DNA of 42,630 bases, taken from the NCBI GenBank assembly GCA_024687205.1, contig JAILES010000031.1:1-42630 (forward strand), given 5' to 3'. A model generated the notes under the pieces. The model was not told the origin of the DNA, did no database searches, and saw only the letters and a list, made by a program, of their open reading frames with translations. This document shows, in pieces, positions 37,607 through 42,630 of this stretch (position 1 is the stretch's first letter; each line of letters begins with the position of its first letter). Source of the stretch: Lachnospiraceae bacterium (lineage in GTDB: Bacteria; Bacillota; Clostridia; Lachnospirales; Lachnospiraceae). Made by a program: the position numbers and the translations under genes.

Positions 37607-40258
37607 TTATCTTACAACCACGTAATCACGGGCCGGTACTGTAGTGCCGTCTTCTGCAACGTAATCCTCGGTAAAGCTGTAGTTCGTATATACCTTGGTG
37701 CCGTCTGCATAAGTGGTGCAGCGCGCATAATCGCTCAATACCTCATGATCCGTCATCTCCTGGTTAAAGCAGTGACCGAGTTCGCTGTTGTAACGCTTGC
37801 ACATATCTGTCATGCGGTCTTTCCATGCAGCATACTCACAACCATAATATTCCGAATAGAGTGTCTTCTGCAGTACGAATGAACTCTCTTTCATGAGTGT
37901 GAAGCTTAAGCCCGCACCGTATTCCGCACTGCGCAGGAGCTGCTCCTGATCATCACCGCAGATATTTATGGGTTCACCGGTGTAATCTATATAACCGTGA
38001 ACTGCTATCTGGTAGAAAGGAACGTTCTTATCTATGATGGTATATTCGCTTCCCTTCAGGTCCATATTGGTTACCATATCCACGAAAGGAACCGCATAGT
38101 CATTACCCATGTTGATCATGACTCTCTTGTCATCAAGTGACTTGAGAAGCTCTACATGCTGCTTCTTGGTATCCTCACGGCTGTGGCTGTCCTTACGGTA
38201 GAAGTCGGAACTTACATCCATACCGAGATCTTCGAAGGAAACGCCTGTACCATAGGTCTTGGCAGCTGCAACAAGGTTGTCAGCCATAGTCTTTGCAAGA
38301 GGCGTATGAAGCAGGTAATAACTCTTAAAGCCTTCTCTCGCCGCATAGGTGACGTGACTGTAATTGAACAGTTCCGCACGCTCCTTGGTCAGGAATCTTG
38401 CTGCATCCCTGTAAGAAAGGAAGCCGTTGAAGATATTGCTGCGATGTTCGTACTGTGTTATGCCGTTCATATAAAGATTAACATTTGACGAATCAGCTGC
38501 AGATGCAAGATCCACTATATCCTTTTCATTTCCAAGTGATGTGACGGGTTTTACCTTGGTGAGTATCTTCTGGTTGACACCGCCGTTACACCAGCCGCTG
38601 TATTTAACCGAAAGCTTTCCTATTCCGGAAGAATCCATCTCGGCTATCATATCCTTGGCTTCCTTGAAAGATGTAAGCTTAACGGGAAGTGATACCGGCA
38701 CACCCAGCACCTGCTGAACCTTATCGACCGCACCCAGTATCTCAACCTCTACGGGAGCCTGATCATCGGTATTGAGTGACATGTATTCACCGTAGGTCTT
38801 TTCAAGATAATCCCTGTAAGCGTATGCCATGTCCACATAGTCCGTGGAATCGAGGAAACGGTAACGCTGTACTATCTTCTCTCCGGCCGGAAGACTGGGC
38901 AGGAAGGAGTAAACCGCCGAACTCGACATATTGGATATATCAAACTCCTGCTTGGGGATCATTGTATAATCAACATTTACAAAGTTGTAATCGTTTTGTT
39001 TACCGTTTACCATGGCCTTTACAGATCCGTAGGATGAACCGTCTTCAAGGATACAGATAAAGGAACCGTCACCGCTTGAATGTCCGAACACATTAAAGTA
39101 TGCCCTGGTATTATGTATGACATATTTTCTTCTCATACAGTAATCCCAGCCGTACATATTTGCATAATAGTTGTTCTGTGCGGTCTTGCCGTTGTTATAC
39201 TCTATAAGTCCGCCGCCGCCTTCGGGTACGAGCATGAAGCCTTCTTCACTCTTGCTTCCGGCACCGAAATAGGGCAGGGGCGTGATCATTGTTATAGGTG
39301 CCTCGGGATCATATTCCATAGAGTCGAAAGGAAGTTCGACTATCAGATCATCACCGTCAAGGCGGAAATCCATTTCTACATTGAAGAGCTCGTTTTCTTC
39401 GTCTCCTTCGGACTGGTCAAGCTCTTTATCTGCCTGATACTCTTCATAAGTGTATCCTGCTTCTTCAAGGGCTTCCTCTATGACCTGCTTACGGTCTTCT
39501 CTGGCGTTATCCTTGAGCACGTAGATAGGCTCGGTTTCAAATATGGGATACTTCTCAAGCAGGGCTTCCTTGTCATCACCCTTCTTGAGCTTCTTGATAT
39601 CGTACTTCTTGTACATATCCTTAACAAGTGAAGCCTTGTTCTTTTCCATCTTCTCTCTGAGGGCATCCATCTCACTCACGCGTTTTACCTTCGGGATGAT
39701 ATACTCTCTCTCTACTTTACCGAGTGTATAGAATACCTTTATGGTATCTCCTTCCTGCTTGATCTCGTAAATGGAGTTGTCAACGCTGAAGGACTTGGTA
39801 TCATATATGGTTTCCAGACCGCTCTTGATGGTATAGGTGAGCAGCAGGTTGGACATCATACGGTTCTTCTCCTCCGAAAGTGCTCTGGAGTCGCTCTCGG
39901 CATTTTCTATATAGGAAGACCAGACCTTACCCGTGGACTTTTTGGTTATCGTAAAATGAGTGGTCAGCGGATCCATGGTGAAGAGTATGTCATTGCTCTC
40001 CATTACCAGGGGTTCCTCTCCTCCTTCGTAACCGTAAGGTATGATCTGTACGTTTTCCTTCTCGGGATTAACAAAATGGATGATCAGGAAAACACCCAGA
40101 CCTATCAGTCCGAGAAAGATCACGGGAGCAATAAGGCTCTTGAAAAAGTCACGTATCGCATTGGCACGCTCCGTGTTGGCCTCGCCCCTTACTATTCTTC
40201 TCTTTGCCGGCTTTACCTTCACCGGTTTTTCTTTTTTTGTCTTATTTTCTTCGCTCAT
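37607..40258 (-). CDS. DUF5696 membrane-anchored protein
   Basis: An 883-residue protein. A basic cytoplasmic start (residues 1-40, Lys/Arg-rich) precedes one membrane segment (IAPVIFLGLIGLGVFLIIHFV, about 43-63); the remainder is extracytoplasmic. It matches the DUF5696 family by overall layout and by the regions LVMESNDILFTMDPLTTHFTITKKSTGKVW, GYEGGEEP and LFNYSHVTYAAREGFKSYYLL; that last region recalls TIM-barrel glycosidases, but no catalytic pair can be pointed out. It lies between Yip1 and MalF genes, as in other Firmicutes sugar ABC loci. AGGAG is 5 nt before ATG. A role in handling the sugar outside the membrane is inferred. Confidence 0.78.
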   Translation of the reverse strand: MSEENKTKKEKPVKVKPAKRRIVRGEANTERANAIRDFFKSLIAPVIFLGLIGLGVFLIIHFVNPEKENVQIIPYGYEGGEEPLVMESNDILFTMDPLTTHFTITKKSTGKVWSSYIENAESDSRALSEEKNRMMSNLLLTYTIKSGLETIYDTKSFSVDNSIYEIKQEGDTIKVFYTLGKVEREYIIPKVKRVSEMDALREKMEKNKASLVKDMYKKYDIKKLKKGDDKEALLEKYPIFETEPIYVLKDNAREDRKQVIEEALEEAGYTYEEYQADKELDQSEGDEENELFNVEMDFRLDGDDLIVELPFDSMEYDPEAPITMITPLPYFGAGSKSEEGFMLVPEGGGGLIEYNNGKTAQNNYYANMYGWDYCMRRKYVIHNTRAYFNVFGHSSGDGSFICILEDGSSYGSVKAMVNGKQNDYNFVNVDYTMIPKQEFDISNMSSSAVYSFLPSLPAGEKIVQRYRFLDSTDYVDMAYAYRDYLEKTYGEYMSLNTDDQAPVEVEILGAVDKVQQVLGVPVSLPVKLTSFKEAKDMIAEMDSSGIGKLSVKYSGWCNGGVNQKILTKVKPVTSLGNEKDIVDLASAADSSNVNLYMNGITQYEHRSNIFNGFLSYRDAARFLTKERAELFNYSHVTYAAREGFKSYYLLHTPLAKTMADNLVAAAKTYGTGVSFEDLGMDVSSDFYRKDSHSREDTKKQHVELLKSLDDKRVMINMGNDYAVPFVDMVTNMDLKGSEYTIIDKNVPFYQIAVHGYIDYTGEPINICGDDQEQLLRSAEYGAGLSFTLMKESSFVLQKTLYSEYYGCEYAAWKDRMTDMCKRYNSELGHCFNQEMTDHEVLSDYARCTTYADGTKVYTNYSFTEDYVAEDGTTVPARDYVVVR

Positions 40259-40298
40259 GGCAACTCCTATCCTTCCAAGGTCTTATAGTCTTTCGCCG

Positions 40299-40994
40299 TC
40301 ACATTCGGTACATCAGCTCTCGTCCGAGCGAGATAAAGTACGAGATACCCTGCGTGACCATGCTGAAGAAGATCATCAGCAGAAAGATCATGACCAGCAC
40401 CGCGAAAAGCGAAGCTATGGTAAACATCAGCGTCTTTCCTGCAGAATACGCATGTATCTGTCCCATACCGCAGATGATCAGTATACCGCACCATACGAGA
40501 GAAAGCACACTCAGCACTGCATAGAACTGGCCTTCTTCTATGGTAACAAAGTTACTTACTATCATCAGAGGGATCTGTATCACCGGATAGGGAAGCATTC
40601 CGTAGCAGGCTCCCATATAGACATCACCCAGTCTTCCCTTACCGTCAAACAAGGTTGTAAGCGCCCAGTTTCCTACTACCCAGAGAGCAAGAGGGAAAAG
40701 TATACTTGCAATGTAAAGAAAGATATTTACATCTTCCCAGTATACGTTCAAAAACAGGAAGCTGGTATATTTCAGCTTGATTATACGGGTAAAGATGGTG
40801 ATGAACAATATAGTGTTCGCAGCCGCATAACTTCCTCTGTGCTCATGTGTGAGCTTCCAGAAGCCGTCAAGCGGATGTGTGAGACAGTAGAAGCCGAATT
40901 TCATCGTCTTCTGCCAGCGTGCAAAATTCTGGGCACGCCTCATCCTCTTTTCTTCTTTACTCTCTTCTCTTTCGTAATTTCTGGATCTGGCCAT
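40299..40994 (-). CDS. Yip1-family membrane protein
   Basis: A 231-residue protein with a charged start (MARSRNYEREESKEEKRMRRAQNF) and five hydrophobic segments, laid out as the YIP1 family (FYCLTHPLDGFWKLTHEHRGS, then ASILFPLALWVVGNWALTTLFDGKGRLGDVYMGACYGMLPYPVIQIP). AAAGGGTGG precedes the ATG. Yip1 proteins of this kind regularly accompany the NHL and DUF5696 genes and sugar permeases; the function is not known. It lies 18 nt after the NHL stop. Confidence 0.82.
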   Translation of the reverse strand: MARSRNYEREESKEEKRMRRAQNFARWQKTMKFGFYCLTHPLDGFWKLTHEHRGSYAAANTILFITIFTRIIKLKYTSFLFLNVYWEDVNIFLYIASILFPLALWVVGNWALTTLFDGKGRLGDVYMGACYGMLPYPVIQIPLMIVSNFVTIEEGQFYAVLSVLSLVWCGILIICGMGQIHAYSAGKTLMFTIASLFAVLVMIFLLMIFFSMVTQGISYFISLGRELMYRM

Positions 40995-41012
40995 ACTCGT
41001 CCACCCTTTTCG

Positions 41013-42551
41013 TTATTGATTGTTATTCCTCTGTCTGTTTCTCAGTTTGAATATATCTGCGTTATCGATCTCTTCCTTCAGTGAATAAACCTTGGAGATA
41101 CTCATGGGTACCAGGAAGAGACAGAGTATTATCACTAATATTCCTATTATGTTTTCACGTATCCACTGCTTACGGTACTGCGCATAAGCCCTGGAATAGT
41201 TCTCATCATCATATTTTACTTCGAAATAATCCATGGACTCTCTGTACTGCTCCTTACGGAGAAGCGAACGTCCGATACCGATATATGCAAGATCATAGTT
41301 GCCGTTCAGCATCTTTACTTCTTCCCAGCAGGCCTGAGCTTCATCATATTCACCTACTTCGAAATGTGCCATTGCATCGTAGATGGTCTGGCCGTAATGA
41401 GTAGGGATAAAGAGCGTTATCGTTCCGTCAAGCTGGTCAAGGACAAGCAGATCGTAATCCATGTGTTCTATGGATACCGGCTTACGGAAATATCCGGCCT
41501 GGTTGCCGTTTCCGCCGAAAGCATATACCATACGTCCCTGATCATCATAACCGAAGAGACGTCCGCGGTTCTGGTCAAGACATACATAAATGTCATTATC
41601 CAGCACGGTTACATCCTTGAAATAGGAAGGCCCGGTGATACCGCCGCCGCCGCCCCAGTAGAGGTCACCGTATACAGGCCACTCGCCGTTGCGGACAAGT
41701 ATGTCGGTACCCATCATGTTAAGCTTACGTACCGCATCCACTTTCTCCGCATCCAGATCTTCTTCCTTAAGTCCGCCTGCCACAGCATAGATGAAACCTT
41801 CTTTGTCGAGATACACATTATCGTATTCCGTAGGCACGAAGGATACCATCTGCGCACGCTGTTCCTGGGATGCAAACCTCTTCCACATATAATCCAGGAA
41901 GTTGTATGATACTCTGGTAGCTCCGACAAAGCCTGAGAAAGTACCGTCATTTTCAAACTTGAGCAGACCTTTGTTTATACCGCTTGCCTCAACATAGATA
42001 CGTCCGGCACTGTCAGCCACGAGCTTGTCGGGGCGGAAACCCATCTCCTTGTCAATAGCCTGGTCCGAAGGTCTGGTGAAGGACATGATATAATTCAGAT
42101 CCTTATCGGTCCTGATCACACGGTTGTTCTCCCTGTCAGCTATAAAGAAATCACCGTTTTCGCTTATGGCAATATCGGCAGGTCCGTTGAAAGTTTCGGG
42201 TTCTGCTCCGCTTATCTTGGTGATCTCTCTTACATAGGTGAGAGCATCGGAACCGGAACGCTCAAACTCGATGATACGGTTGTTACCGGTGTCACAGAGA
42301 AATACGTGATTCTCATGTACATAGAGAGACTCGGGTGCCTTCAGATTCTTATCAAGTCCCAGTGCACCGAAATCAAATACCTGGGCTACCGTATATGTGT
42401 CAGGACTGTCCTGGACATCTCCCCAGTAGTCATAGGTATATGTGTAATTGTCCTCTCCCGCTTTTACGGTGGCGAAGCTCGAAAATCCGACTCCTATCAT
42501 CACCGCTGTAGCTGTCACGATCCTTGCGATCTTTGCGAACTTGTTTTTCAT
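41013..42551 (-). CDS. Secreted NHL-repeat beta-propeller with TPR and C-terminal membrane anchor
   Basis: A 512-residue protein. The signal peptide is cut near FATVKAGED. Residues about 45-375 contain NHL-type repeats (LCDTGNNRIIEFER; NGPADIAISENGDFFIADRENNRVIRTD; MGFRPDKLVADSAGRIYVEA; YFKDVTVLDNDIYVCLDQNRGRLFGYDDQGRM; AGYFRKPVSIEHMDYDLLVLDQLDGTITLF). Residues 385-455 form TPR-like helices, and a membrane segment (IIGILVIILCLFLVPMSI) lies near 475-495. The propeller would be outside the cell, tethered next to the transporter, possibly helping capture or sense the sugar. GGAGGG is 5 nt before the ATG, and the upstream MalG stop is 16 nt away. Confidence 0.85.
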   Translation of the reverse strand: MKNKFAKIARIVTATAVMIGVGFSSFATVKAGEDNYTYTYDYWGDVQDSPDTYTVAQVFDFGALGLDKNLKAPESLYVHENHVFLCDTGNNRIIEFERSGSDALTYVREITKISGAEPETFNGPADIAISENGDFFIADRENNRVIRTDKDLNYIMSFTRPSDQAIDKEMGFRPDKLVADSAGRIYVEASGINKGLLKFENDGTFSGFVGATRVSYNFLDYMWKRFASQEQRAQMVSFVPTEYDNVYLDKEGFIYAVAGGLKEEDLDAEKVDAVRKLNMMGTDILVRNGEWPVYGDLYWGGGGGITGPSYFKDVTVLDNDIYVCLDQNRGRLFGYDDQGRMVYAFGGNGNQAGYFRKPVSIEHMDYDLLVLDQLDGTITLFIPTHYGQTIYDAMAHFEVGEYDEAQACWEEVKMLNGNYDLAYIGIGRSLLRKEQYRESMDYFEVKYDDENYSRAYAQYRKQWIRENIIGILVIILCLFLVPMSISKVYSLKEEIDNADIFKLRNRQRNNNQ

Positions 42552-42567
42552 ACTGTCCCTCCGGTCA

Positions 42568-42630
42568 TTACTCCTTGATACCTGAACTTGCCATGGTCTC
42601 CAGTATCTGGCTCTCTGAAAATACGAAGAT
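42568..42630 (-). CDS. C-terminal end of a MalG-type sugar ABC permease (partial)
   Basis: The last 20 residues (IFVFSESQILETMASSGIKE, then TAA) enter from the right edge. The end matches that of the MalG-type permease at 35671 (FVESIASTGIKM), so this is a second, paralogous CUT1 permease upstream of the NHL gene. The rest of the gene is outside the window. Confidence 0.8.
   Translation of the reverse strand: MFVFSESQILETMASSGIKE

Noticed and set aside
40041..41084. Long open frame (347 codons) on the plus strand
   Set aside because: It lies antisense to DUF5696 and Yip1 genes with clear family features and ribosome-binding sites; the peptide has low-complexity His/Arg composition and no motif.

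Overview
The window looks like a chromosomal segment of a gut-type Clostridia, most likely Lachnospiraceae. The reasons are: strong GGAGG ribosome-binding sites; a single-membrane layout (lipoproteins, membrane-fusion lipoproteins and a Tad pilus without secretin or other outer-membrane parts); Tad accessory families typical of Lachnospiraceae (DUF5702-like, DUF6382-like FHA protein, a TadZ with a degenerate P-loop); CUT1 sugar transporters; and intracellular glycosidases. Family names are from recognition of the translated sequence; no database search was run.

Layout. (1) 1-7217, minus strand: a tightly packed run HD-GYP-like protein > Nudix hydrolase > GH2 beta-mannosidase > GH36 alpha-galactosidase > secreted LRR protein (cut by the left edge). 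GH2 plus GH36, both without signal peptides, indicates cytoplasmic breakdown of imported galactomannan oligosaccharides. (2) 7498-17052, plus strand: a Tad/Flp pilus operon (prepilin peptidase, TadZ-like, CpaF/TadA ATPase, TadB-like, TadC-like with a large insertion, Flp pilin, DUF5702-like protein, TadE-like protein with Cys modules, a second prepilin peptidase, a small TadE-like protein, FHA protein). Its promoter region is divergent from the HD-GYP gene. (3) 17033-22787, minus strand: GNAT-PgeF fusion; then DUF624 membrane protein > SGNH esterase/phosphomannose isomerase fusion > FakA-C-terminal-like small protein > GT2-GtrA glycosyltransferase. The SGNH-ManA fusion ties to the mannan theme: removal of acetyl groups and entry of mannose-6-phosphate into glycolysis. 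(4) 22788-23484: a repeat-rich gap without genes, with two GGA-loop hairpins and a 74-bp tandem repeat. (5) 23485-24180, plus: a second DUF624 protein. (6) 24149-33756, minus: an ABC export system (two membrane-fusion lipoproteins, a two-module FtsX permease, two different ATPases, one with an AbrB-like tail) followed by two tandem U32-like Cys-rich proteins. (7) 33959-42630, minus: a CUT1 sugar-ABC locus (MalG end at the right edge, NHL/TPR protein, Yip1, DUF5696, MalF, MalG, solute-binding lipoprotein) closed by a clear rho-independent terminator.

Working together, regions 1, 3 and 7 can be read as uptake (region 7, substrate not proven), deacetylation, debranching and hydrolysis of decorated mannan, and isomerisation of mannose-6-phosphate. 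Region 2 would give surface attachment. The least understood parts are the SGNH-ManA fusion, the U32-like pair with its exporter, the modified Tad components, and the structured non-coding gap.
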